From: Kribbella flavida DSM 17836
Lineage (GTDB): Bacteria > Actinomycetota > Actinomycetes > Propionibacteriales > Kribbellaceae
DNA: 64,000 nt
Assembly (NCBI RefSeq): GCF_000024345.1
Contig: NC_013729.1
Span: 558,001-622,000 of the forward strand
Reading direction: 5' to 3'
Part shown: piece after piece, positions 34,445-42,526 of the stretch
Position numbering within the stretch: the first letter of the stretch is position 1
Layout of the letters: each line of letters starts with the position of its first letter
Position numbers and translations under genes: made by a program
The notes under the pieces: generated by a model
The model's database searches: none
The model's input: only the letters and a program-made list of their open reading frames with translations
Told to the model about the DNA's origin: nothing

Positions 34445-36751
34445 ATGGGCACGCTGCTTGCTGCACAAGCGGTGGATCTTTCGTCGAGCAACACCATGTT
34501 GGTGGTCGTCGTCGGAGTGATCGCGATTCTCGCGGTCCTCATCGCGATGGTTTTCCGCAGCCAGGTGCTTGCCGCGAACGATGGCACCGAGAACATGAAG
34601 ACGATCGCACTGGCGGTCCAGGAAGGCGCTTCAGCCTATCTGTCCCGACAGTTCAAGACGCTGTCGGTCTTCGCCGTGGTCGCATTTCTGCTGCTGTTCC
34701 TGCTGCCGGCGCACAGCGACGGTGACAACGACACCGTGCTGAAGATCTGGCGATCGATCTTCTTCCTGATCGGTGCCGGCTTCTCCGCCTTCATCGGCTA
34801 CCTCGGCATGTGGCTCGCGACGCGCGCCAACGTGCGGGTCGCCGCGGCCGCCCGCACCGAGGGCCGCGAGCCGGCCATGCGGGTCGCGTTCCGCACCGGT
34901 GGCACCGTCGGGATGGCGACCGTGGGCCTCGGCCTGCTCGGCGCCGCGGCCGTCGTGCTGTTCTTCAAGGGTGACGCCCCGACCGTGCTCGAGGGCTTCG
35001 GTTTCGGTGCCGCCATGCTGGCCATGTTCATGCGGGTCGGCGGCGGTATCTTCACCAAGGCCGCCGACGTCGGCGCGGACCTGGTCGGCAAGGTCGAGCA
35101 GAACATCCCCGAGGACGACCCCCGCAACGCGGCGACCATCGCCGACAACGTGGGCGACAACGTCGGTGACTGCGCCGGTATGGCCGCGGACCTGTTCGAG
35201 TCCTACGCCGTGATGCTGGTCGCCTCGCTGATCCTGGGCAAGGCCGCGTTCGGCGAGCAGGGCCTGGTGTTCCCGCTGATCGTGCCGGCCATCGGTGCCC
35301 TCACCGCGATCATCGGTGTCTACCTGACCCGTCCGCGGGCCGGCGAGAACGGCCTGCGCACGATCAACCGCGCCTTCTACATCTCGGCGCTGATCTCGGC
35401 GGTGCTCTGCACGATCGCCGCGTTCGCGTACCTGCCGGGCACGTTCGCCGACCTCACCGGCGCGACCGAGGCGATCGCCGCCAACGACGGCGACCCGCGG
35501 GTCATCGCGACCGTCTCGGTGCTGATCGGCATCGTGCTGGCCGCGGTCATCCTGGCGCTGACCGGGTACTACACCGGCACCGAGGACAAGCCGGTCAAGG
35601 ACGTCGGCAAGACGTCGCTGACCGGTGCCGCCACGGTCATCCTGTCCGGCATCTCGGTCGGCTTCGAGTCGGCCGTCTACACCGCGCTGGTGATCGCCGC
35701 TGCCGTGTACGGCGCCTTCCTGGTGGGTGGCGGCGGCGTGGTCGCGCTGTTCGCGATCGCGCTGGCCGGCTGCGGTCTGCTCACCACCGTCGGCGTCATC
35801 GTCGCGATGGACACCTTCGGCCCGGTCTCCGACAACGCGCAGGGCATCGCCGAGATGTCCGGCGACGTGGACGGCGAGGCGGCCCAGATCCTCACCGAGC
35901 TGGACGCGGTCGGCAACACCACCAAGGCGATCACCAAGGGCATCGCGATCGCCACCGCGGTGCTCGCGGCGACCGCGCTGTTCGGCTCCTACACCGACTC
36001 GATCTACTCGGTGCTGAACGACGCCGGCGACGCCGCGTTCAACTCCGACGCGCTGGTGTTCGACCCGTCCACCCTGGTCGGCCTGATCATCGGTGCCGCG
36101 GTCGTGTTCATGTTCTCCGGCCTGGCGATCAACGCCGTCGGCCGGGCGGCCGGCGCGGTGGTCTACGAGGTCCGTCGCCAGTTCCGCGACATCCCCGGGA
36201 TCATGGACGGCACCGGCAAGCCGGAGTACGGCAAGGTCGTCGACATCTGCACCCGCGACTCGCTGCGGGAGCTGGCCACGCCGGGTCTGCTCGCGATCGC
36301 GGCCCCGATCGCCGTCGGCTTCGGCCTCGGCGCCTCGGCGCTGGCCGGCTACCTGGCCGGTGCGATCGCCAGCGGCACGCTGATGGCGGTGTTCCTGGCC
36401 AACTCCGGTGGCGCCTGGGACAACGCGAAGAAGCTGGTCGAGGACGGCAACCACGGCGGCAAGGGCTCGCCGGCGCACGAGGCCACCATCATCGGTGACA
36501 CCGTGGGCGACCCGTTCAAGGACACCGCCGGTCCGGCCATCAACCCGCTGATCAAGGTGATGAACCTGGTCGCGGTGCTGATCGCCCCGGCCGTGGTCGG
36601 GATGTCCAGCATCGGCGAGGACACCAACACCGCGCTGCGGCTGATCATCGCGGGCGCGGCGGTGGCCATCATCGCGGTGGCCGTCATCGTGTCGAAGCGC
36701 CGGGAGTCGGTCATCTCCGACACTCCGGCGGAGGCGAACGTCGCCGCCTGA
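34445..36751 (+). CDS. hppA: Proton-translocating membrane pyrophosphatase, K+-independent type
   Basis: The 768-residue multi-spanning protein (about 16 helices) hydrolyses pyrophosphate and pumps H+ out. Substrate motifs are intact: DVGADLVGKVEQNIPEDDPR, IADNVGDNVGDCAGM, and the C-terminal GDTVGDPFKDTAGPAINPLIK. The segment GNTTKAITKG has Lys where K+-dependent enzymes have Ala, so this should be the K+-independent class. The start at 34445 has AAGGAGG upstream. It is monocistronic, with a structured leader and a strong terminator. Confidence 0.97.
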   Translation: MGTLLAAQAVDLSSSNTMLVVVVGVIAILAVLIAMVFRSQVLAANDGTENMKTIALAVQEGASAYLSRQFKTLSVFAVVAFLLLFLLPAHSDGDNDTVLKIWRSIFFLIGAGFSAFIGYLGMWLATRANVRVAAAARTEGREPAMRVAFRTGGTVGMATVGLGLLGAAAVVLFFKGDAPTVLEGFGFGAAMLAMFMRVGGGIFTKAADVGADLVGKVEQNIPEDDPRNAATIADNVGDNVGDCAGMAADLFESYAVMLVASLILGKAAFGEQGLVFPLIVPAIGALTAIIGVYLTRPRAGENGLRTINRAFYISALISAVLCTIAAFAYLPGTFADLTGATEAIAANDGDPRVIATVSVLIGIVLAAVILALTGYYTGTEDKPVKDVGKTSLTGAATVILSGISVGFESAVYTALVIAAAVYGAFLVGGGGVVALFAIALAGCGLLTTVGVIVAMDTFGPVSDNAQGIAEMSGDVDGEAAQILTELDAVGNTTKAITKGIAIATAVLAATALFGSYTDSIYSVLNDAGDAAFNSDALVFDPSTLVGLIIGAAVVFMFSGLAINAVGRAAGAVVYEVRRQFRDIPGIMDGTGKPEYGKVVDICTRDSLRELATPGLLAIAAPIAVGFGLGASALAGYLAGAIASGTLMAVFLANSGGAWDNAKKLVEDGNHGGKGSPAHEATIIGDTVGDPFKDTAGPAINPLIKVMNLVAVLIAPAVVGMSSIGEDTNTALRLIIAGAAVAIIAVAVIVSKRRESVISDTPAEANVAA

Positions 36752-36766
36752 TCCAGCGGCAGTTCC

Positions 36767-36804
36767 GCGAACGGCCCGCCGGCGTCTGCCGGCGGGCCGT
36801 TCGC
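36767..36804 (+). terminator. hppA terminator
   Basis: GCGAACGGCCCGCCGGC and GCCGGCGGGCCGTTCGC form a perfect 17-bp stem with a GTCT loop, 16 bp after the stop codon. Confidence 0.85.
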
Positions 36805-37126
36805 CTGCTCGCCACCCGGTGGCCACCGACCCGCAAGCTCGCTCGAAGTTTCGGAGCAACCGCCAACTGGCAGTGACTTCCGGCCTTTCGACGCTCAACC
36901 GTCGACTTTGGTCGGATGCGAACGACCCCCGTGGTGCGGGATGCTCAGGGGCACGGTCAGGGACTAACCCGATGGCGGTCGCGGGCTGGGCACGGAAGAC
37001 TCCATCCCCAGGTGGACACACCGGATCCGCCCTGGGTTCGATGACTTCCGGCCCGCCCGGCCTCGATACTGAGGTGGACTGCCCGCCCCCTGACATCCGG
37101 CGCGCTACCGAACGAGGAGTACGGCG
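36805..37126. other. Intergenic region upstream of an ABC exporter
   Basis: These 322 bp hold GAGGAG at the right end for the ABC ATPase gene and GATACT near 37064 as a possible -10. I see no further gene or repeat. Confidence 0.4.
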
Positions 37127-38107
37127 ATGATCGAGGCACAAGGCCTCACCAAGCGATACGGCGCAACCGTTGCCGTTGACAACCTGTCCTTCGAGGTGAA
37201 ACCCGGCAAGGTGACCGGCTTCCTCGGCCCGAACGGGGCCGGAAAGTCCACCACCATGCGGATGATCCTCGGCCTCGACACCCCGACCGCCGGCGACGTC
37301 CGGATCGACGGGCAGCACTACAGCGACCTCAAGCAGCCGCTGCGCAAGGTCGGCGCGCTGCTGGACGCCAAGTGGGTGCACCCGAACCGCTCGGCCCGCG
37401 CCCACCTGAACTGGATGGCCGCCTCGAACAAGCTGCCCCGGCAGCGGGTCGAGCAGGTGCTCGACATCGTCGGCCTGACCGAGGTGGCCGGCAAGCGGGC
37501 CGGCGCCTACTCGCTCGGCATGTCCCAGCGGCTCGGCATCGCCGGCGCCCTGCTGGGCGATCCGGAGATCCTGCTGTTCGACGAGCCGGTCAACGGCCTC
37601 GACCCCGAGGGCATCGTCTGGATCCGCCAGTTCATGCACCGGCTGGCCGACGAGGGCCGGACGGTCTTCGTCTCCAGTCACCTGCTGTCGGAGATGGCGC
37701 TGACGGCCGAGGAGCTGCTGGTCATCGGCCGTGGCCGGCTGATTTCGCAGTCCAGCACCAAGGAGTTCGTGGAGCAGGCCAGCGGCAACAGCATCAAGGT
37801 CCGCAGCCCGCAGCTCGGCGAGCTGCAGAGCGCGCTGCAGCAGACCGGTCTGGAGACCCGGGTCGAGGACGTCGAGGACGAGGGCAAGGTGCTGTTCGTC
37901 GACGGCAAGGTCACCACCGACCAGATCGGCGAGACCGCCGCCGCGCAGGGCATCGTGCTGCATGAGCTCAGCCTGCAGCGCGGCTCGCTGGAGCAGGCGT
38001 TCATGCAGATGACCGGAGACTCGGTCCAGTACCACGCGCACGGGACCGAGCAGGCGCCGCCGGTCGCGCCGGCCGAGGCCGTCGTCGCTGCCGAACAGGA
38101 GAAGTGA
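37127..38107 (+). CDS. DrrA-type ABC exporter ATPase
   Basis: The 326-residue ATPase has Walker A GFLGPNGAGKSTTMRMILG, signature SLGMSQRLGIAGALLG, Walker B ILLFDEPVNGLDPEG and H loop VFVSSHLLSEM. A C-terminal regulatory domain follows, with an Ala/Pro/Glu tail. This subfamily partners with ABC-2 permeases in drug, lipid or antibiotic export. It is coupled to the next gene (stop at 38105-38107, ATG at 38110). The substrate is unknown. Confidence 0.92.
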   Translation: MIEAQGLTKRYGATVAVDNLSFEVKPGKVTGFLGPNGAGKSTTMRMILGLDTPTAGDVRIDGQHYSDLKQPLRKVGALLDAKWVHPNRSARAHLNWMAASNKLPRQRVEQVLDIVGLTEVAGKRAGAYSLGMSQRLGIAGALLGDPEILLFDEPVNGLDPEGIVWIRQFMHRLADEGRTVFVSSHLLSEMALTAEELLVIGRGRLISQSSTKEFVEQASGNSIKVRSPQLGELQSALQQTGLETRVEDVEDEGKVLFVDGKVTTDQIGETAAAQGIVLHELSLQRGSLEQAFMQMTGDSVQYHAHGTEQAPPVAPAEAVVAAEQEK

Positions 38108-38109
38108 GC

Positions 38110-38862
38110 ATGTCGCTACTGGCAATGGAACGGATCAAGTTCCTGTCCACCCGGTCGCCCTGGTGGTGCATGGCGCTGGCCGCCGTGCTGAGCATCGGGT
38201 TCACCGCCCTGGTGGTCGGCCTGGTTCCGGCCGAGGAGCTCGGCGCCCCGATCGACACCGCCACCACCCAGGCCGGGTACCTGTGGGGCCAGATGATCAT
38301 CATGGTGATGGCGGCGCTCGCAGCGACCACGGAGTACCGGTTCAACACCATCAAGACCACCTTCCTGGCCGCGCCGAACCGGGTGACCGCCCTGCTCGCC
38401 AAGACGGCGATCGTGGCCGTCGCGGGTGCGCTGGTTGGGCTGCTGCTGGCGTTCGGCTCCTGGGGCATCAGCCTGCTGCTGGCCTCGGACGCCGACCTCG
38501 CGCTGAACTCCGGCGCCGACCTGCGCGCGGTGGTCGGGGTCGGGCTGAACGCAGCCCTGACCGCGGTCTTCGCCCTGGCGGTCGGCATCCTGATCCGGCA
38601 GAGCGCCGGCGCGATCGCGATCGTGCTGATCTGGGCGCTGCTGGTCGAGCGGATCCTGATCACGGTCATCCCGCGGGTGGGCGACGACATCAAGAACTGG
38701 CTGCCGCTGAGCAACGGCGACTGGTTCAACGCCGCCGGACTGGCCGGCAGCGGCACGTACGACGTCGGCCACGGCCCCTGGGTCTCGCTGCTCGTCTTCG
38801 CTGCCTGGTCGTTCGGTCTGCTCGTCATCGGTCTGCTGGTCACGCAGAAGCGCGACGCCTGA
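38110..38862 (+). CDS. ABC-2 type exporter permease
   Basis: The 250-residue protein has about six membrane helices and an N-terminal SLLAMERIKFLSTRSPWW, typical of ABC-2 permeases. It contains TTEYRFNTIKTTFLAAPNR, the conserved segment after helix 2. I took the ATG at 38110 (AGGAG at 38097) over the GTG at 38104. It forms the exporter with the preceding ATPase. Confidence 0.87.
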   Translation: MSLLAMERIKFLSTRSPWWCMALAAVLSIGFTALVVGLVPAEELGAPIDTATTQAGYLWGQMIIMVMAALAATTEYRFNTIKTTFLAAPNRVTALLAKTAIVAVAGALVGLLLAFGSWGISLLLASDADLALNSGADLRAVVGVGLNAALTAVFALAVGILIRQSAGAIAIVLIWALLVERILITVIPRVGDDIKNWLPLSNGDWFNAAGLAGSGTYDVGHGPWVSLLVFAAWSFGLLVIGLLVTQKRDA

Positions 38863-38938
38863 CCGACACAGTGTCCACCGGGTGGTGCAGAGACCCGGTG
38901 GTGACGGCCCGGTCAGGCTGAGGGGTCCTGGCCGCTAC

Positions 38939-38978
38939 GGCCCGTGGAGTATCCGGGAAACCGGATACGCCACGGGCC
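38939..38978. terminator. Bidirectional terminator between convergent genes
   Basis: GGCCCGTGG-A-GTATCCGG and CCGGATAC-G-CCACGGGCC form a 17-bp stem with one A/G mismatch and a GAAA tetraloop. It ends both the exporter operon and the convergent secreted-protein gene. Confidence 0.85.
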
Positions 38979-38987
38979 GGTTCGTCG

Positions 38988-39905
38988 TCAGGCGCAGTTC
39001 TTGGCCTTCACGGTGCGCCAGCCACCCTGGTTCGGCACGATCCGCTTCTGGTAGCAGTCGTAGGCCCGGATGCCGGTGATGCCCTTCAGGGTCTCCAGGA
39101 TGTTCCGGATCGTCACCGCCGCGGCGGCGCCGGAGACCTTGCAGACCACGTCGAGCACCTTCTTGATGCCGCTCGGCAGCCGGGACAGTCCCTGGCAGGT
39201 GATGTACGCCGCGCCGCCGCCGATCGCGATCAGCGCGCTGACGGCGGCCTGCGCCTCGTACCCCCACAGGTTCAAGTAGATGCCGCGGCCGTAGGTGAGC
39301 TTCGGGTCCAGCGTCAGCGGGTACCGCGCGCCCGCCGGGTCGACGTGCTGGACCAGTTGGCTGCCGTCGGTCTGGTACCAGGTCGGCAGTGACCTGCCGT
39401 CGGCGTCGATCGCCCACGGCGCCTCGATCACGCCGACCAGGTCGCTGCCGGGCCGGGTGATCAGGTAACCACCAGCGGCCGGCTGGAGCCGCCAGCCAGG
39501 ATGCAGGGTGAGGCCGAACCGCGTGCTGCTGCCGCTGCGGAGCACGGAGAGGACCTGTCCACCGTCGGGCAGCCGGCGTACCTCCGAGTTACGCCGGTCG
39601 ACCGCGGTGACACTGTGGCTGATGCCGTCGGTGGCGACTGTGACGCTCTTCGCGTCGTGCCGGACCGCGACCGCCGGCCGTTCCGGACCGAGCCGGTCGG
39701 CGCCGCGGGCGGCCAAGGCCCGCTCGACCACCGTCGCCGTGTCGGTTGCCGTGTCGGTTGCCGTGTCGGTTGCTGTGCCGGTTGATGTGCCGGTTGATGG
39801 GGCGGTCGCAGGGGTGGCCGGGGTGACGGCCGAGGCCTGGGTGGCCGCGAGGCTCACGGCGGCCGCCAGAACGGCGACGACCGTGCTTCTGAAGATGCTG
39901 CGCAT
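38988..39905 (-). CDS. Secreted protein of unknown function
   Basis: The 305-residue protein has a signal peptide (MRSIFRSTVVAVLAAAVSLA, cleavage near ASA), a Thr/Asp/Ala repeat tract, and a beta-rich middle with LITRPGSDLVGVIEAPWAID and YPLTLDPKLTYGRGIYLNLW. I recall this middle motif from other actinobacterial exported proteins. The C-terminal region is helical and Gly/Ala-rich with several Cys and ends in a Trp/Lys/Cys segment. I cannot name a domain or function. AAGGAG precedes the ATG at 39905. Confidence 0.75.
   Translation of the reverse strand: MRSIFRSTVVAVLAAAVSLAATQASAVTPATPATAPSTGTSTGTATDTATDTATDTATVVERALAARGADRLGPERPAVAVRHDAKSVTVATDGISHSVTAVDRRNSEVRRLPDGGQVLSVLRSGSSTRFGLTLHPGWRLQPAAGGYLITRPGSDLVGVIEAPWAIDADGRSLPTWYQTDGSQLVQHVDPAGARYPLTLDPKLTYGRGIYLNLWGYEAQAAVSALIAIGGGAAYITCQGLSRLPSGIKKVLDVVCKVSGAAAAVTIRNILETLKGITGIRAYDCYQKRIVPNQGGWRTVKAKNCA
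39739..39798 (-). repeat. 12-bp tandem coding repeat
   Basis: Five imperfect copies of GTGTCGGTTGCC encode the Thr-Gly/Thr-Ala/Thr-Asp tract just after the signal peptide of the secreted protein. Copy number may vary between strains. Confidence 0.85.
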
Positions 39906-40131
39906 CGGTGCTCCTTCGGTCGGAAGAGGACACTTCGGACGGTAGGCGCGGCCGCCGCGGGACCGGCAAGAGGTGATGCAGCTACCTGCAGGTTCTGCAA
40001 TCGACGGGATCAGACCGGGACGCAACCGCAAGCCGGCGGCCCTTGCGACCGAGGGCATCCGGAGCGGCCGAAGGGTGCGGGCGCGAGGGCCGGGCCGGGC
40101 AGAGGGCCGGCAGGGGTCTGGCGGGGCAAGG

Positions 40132-40147
40132 GGCTAACCGGTTAGCC
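40132..40147. promoter_or_regulatory. Perfect 16-bp palindrome over the DUF2785 promoter
   Basis: GGCTAACCGGTTAGCC is a perfect palindrome ending 7 bp before the ATG at 40155. It overlaps TAGCCT (40143-40148), a -10 placed 6 bp before the ATG. A dimeric regulator bound here would block a leaderless promoter. Confidence 0.5.
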
Positions 40148-40154
40148 TCCGCGC

Positions 40155-40943
40155 ATGACCGATTGGGCGCGGGTGCGCGCCGAGGGCTTCGCCGTCCCGA
40201 CCGATCGTCCGCTGCCCGAGCTGGTCGCCGAGCTGTCCGCGATGCTGCGGTCGCCGGATCCGGTGCAGCGCGACAGCCAGGCGTACTCGATCCTGGCCAC
40301 CTGGATCGGCGCCGGGGCGCTCGGTCCGGAGCTGCTGCACGCGCTCGGCGACGAGATGGTCGAGCGGTTCGGCGATCCGGAGACCCAGGCCCGGACGTTC
40401 GCGCCGTTGATCCTCGACGCGATCGTGTCCGCCGGCGTGTTCGAGCCGAGCTGGGTGCCGCCGTTCGAGCGCTGGTACGTCGCCGAGGAGGACCTGCGCG
40501 GCCACGACCCGAAGCTCGGCTGGTTGCACGCCGTCGCGCACGGGGCCGACCTGCTCGGCGCGCTCGGCCAGTTCCCGGCGGTGGAGCCGGTGGAGATGCT
40601 CCGGCTGGGCATCGGGCGTCTGCTGACACCGACGGAGTACGTGTGGCGCGACCTGGAGGACGACCGGCTCGGCTACGCCCTGGCCGTGACGCTCACCCGC
40701 GCGGACCTCACCGAGACCGATGCGACCGGCTGGCTCGACCCCGCCGCGAGGGCGCTGGTCGGCTACCCGCCGGACGGTCCACGGCCGGAGGTCAGCAACA
40801 CGCTGCGCACTCTGCGGGTCGTCTACGTGCTGGTCGACCAGGGCGTCCGGATCGGCGACCAGGTGGCCGAGGTCCCGCACCGCGACCTGGTCCGCGCGAA
40901 GCTGACCGAAGTCCTCCGCATGGCCACGCCGCACTTCCTCTAG
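40155..40943 (+). CDS. DUF2785 family protein
   Basis: The 262-residue helical protein carries the DUF2785 hallmarks: RDSQAYSILATWI near the N-terminus, GWLHAVAHGADLLGALGQ in the middle, and a final RDLVRAKLTEVLRMATPHFL. The family has no known biochemical role. It appears cytoplasmic and leaderless, with a palindrome over its -10. It is monocistronic on this strand, 120 bp before the methyltransferase gene. Confidence 0.85.
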   Translation: MTDWARVRAEGFAVPTDRPLPELVAELSAMLRSPDPVQRDSQAYSILATWIGAGALGPELLHALGDEMVERFGDPETQARTFAPLILDAIVSAGVFEPSWVPPFERWYVAEEDLRGHDPKLGWLHAVAHGADLLGALGQFPAVEPVEMLRLGIGRLLTPTEYVWRDLEDDRLGYALAVTLTRADLTETDATGWLDPAARALVGYPPDGPRPEVSNTLRTLRVVYVLVDQGVRIGDQVAEVPHRDLVRAKLTEVLRMATPHFL

Positions 40944-41065
40944 GGCGTGGCGCCGGGCCGGGACAGTCGGGCGCCGTTCTCTACACCACCGCCCGAGCGG
41001 CCTGATCCAGGGCGGCAAGGGTCTGCGGCGCGGACGGACGGGCAGGCGCCTGCGAGGATGGGGCG

Positions 41066-42511
41066 ATGAGTGAGCTGACGAGTGGTCTGGTGGATCGGCT
41101 GCGGGACGCGTTCGAGGCCGCGGACTACACCGTCGAAGGTGTCGCGGCCCGGCTGGGTGCGCGGGCGAACGCCGCGCTCGCCCGCAACGAGACCACGCTC
41201 GCGTACCGGCAGACCGCCCAGGAGAGCGACCTCGACACGCTGATCCGGCTGTTCCTGCTGCAACGTCCGGTGCTCAGATCCCTGCTGGACAAGGCGACCG
41301 GCGGCCTGCTGCCCGACCTTGTTGCTCTGGGCATCCTTTCGGTCGACGGCGCCGAGGTGTCGGCGGCACTCGACGTCCGCCCGTACGCCGAGGACGACCG
41401 CAGCTGGTGGGTGATCGCGGACCTGACCCCTGGTCTGGACGGCCGGCGGGCGACGATGCGGCCCGACTACGTGCTCGGGATCGCACCCGCCAGCCTCAGT
41501 CTGGTGAAGCTGACCGTGCCGCTGAAGGTGGAGAGCGCGCTCGACCTGGGCACGGGCTGCGGCATCCAGGCACTGCACCTCGCCGACCGGGCGAACCACC
41601 TGGTCGCCACCGACGTGAACCCGCGGGCGCTCCAGCTGACCCGTTGGACCGCCGCGCTGAACCGGATCGAGCTGGACGTCCGGGACGGGTCCCTCTACGA
41701 GCCAGTGGCGGGGCAGCGGTTCGACCTGATCGTCAGCAATCCGCCGTACGTGATCGCGCCGCCGAGCGACGGCAAGCTGACCTACCGCGAGACCGGGTTC
41801 GCCGGGGACTCGGTGGTGGAGCAGTTGGTGCGCCAGGCTCCGCAGCACCTGACCGAAGGCGGCTGGTGCCAGCTGCTGGCCAACTGGACCTGTGTCCGCG
41901 GCGAGGACTGGCGTGAGCGCATCGCCGGCTGGACGGGCGACCGGTCGAGCTGGGTCGTGCAGCGCGAGCAGCTGGACCCGGCGGAGTACGTCGAGCTGTG
42001 GCTCCGCGACGCGGGCCTGCACGGCCGTCCGGAGTACACCAGGCGGTACGACGAGTGGCTGGTCTGGCTGGATCAGCAGCGGGTCGAGGCCATCGGGATG
42101 GGCTGGATCACCGTGCGCAACGTCGCCGGCAGCACGCTGGCCGAGGAATGGCCGTACGAGATCGAGCAGCCGATCGGTCCGCACGTGCTGCAGCGCTTCC
42201 AGCGGCAGCAGGAGCTCCCGGAGGACCTGACCGGTCTCTACCTCAAGCTGGCCGATGACGTCGTGCAGGAGACCGCGGGACCGCCCGGAGCCGACGACCC
42301 GGCGACGATCGTGCTCCGCCGGCAGCGGGGGATGCGCAGGGCGGAGCAGGTCGACACCGTGCTCGCCGGGTTCGTCGGTGCCTGCGACGGCGACCTCCGC
42401 GTCGGCCAGATCCTCGACGCACTGGCCACCCTGCTCGACCGCGACGACCTGCACGCCGACTACCTGCCCGAGATCCGCCGGCTGCTCGTCGAAGGCTTCC
42501 TGGAGGTTTAG
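41066..42511 (+). CDS. Class I SAM-dependent methyltransferase (HemK/PrmC-like catalytic core)
   Basis: The 481-residue protein has an N-terminal helical domain, a Rossmann methyltransferase core with the SAM-binding ALDLGTGCGIQALHLA and VATDVNPRA, and the N6/N5-methyltransferase motif NPPYVIAP. A long C-terminal helical domain follows. NPPY implies methylation of a planar amide or amine (Gln side chain or adenine). A homologue lies between hppA and topA in Streptomyces, as I recall. The substrate is unknown. GAGGAT 6 bp before the ATG could be a leaderless -10 or part of a ribosome-binding site. Confidence 0.85.
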   Translation: MSELTSGLVDRLRDAFEAADYTVEGVAARLGARANAALARNETTLAYRQTAQESDLDTLIRLFLLQRPVLRSLLDKATGGLLPDLVALGILSVDGAEVSAALDVRPYAEDDRSWWVIADLTPGLDGRRATMRPDYVLGIAPASLSLVKLTVPLKVESALDLGTGCGIQALHLADRANHLVATDVNPRALQLTRWTAALNRIELDVRDGSLYEPVAGQRFDLIVSNPPYVIAPPSDGKLTYRETGFAGDSVVEQLVRQAPQHLTEGGWCQLLANWTCVRGEDWRERIAGWTGDRSSWVVQREQLDPAEYVELWLRDAGLHGRPEYTRRYDEWLVWLDQQRVEAIGMGWITVRNVAGSTLAEEWPYEIEQPIGPHVLQRFQRQQELPEDLTGLYLKLADDVVQETAGPPGADDPATIVLRRQRGMRRAEQVDTVLAGFVGACDGDLRVGQILDALATLLDRDDLHADYLPEIRRLLVEGFLEV

Positions 42512-42526
42512 GGCGAGTCCCCCGAG

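Noticed and set aside
36805..37126. Small gene in the gap before the ABC exporter
   Set aside because: Short frames here lack a ribosome-binding site and coding-like third-position bias.
34631..38125. Antisense open frame of over 1,100 codons opposite hppA and the ABC exporter
   Set aside because: Composition is Arg/Gly/Asp/His repeats typical of a GC-rich shadow frame, with no domain and no ribosome-binding site; the sense strand has unmistakable genes.
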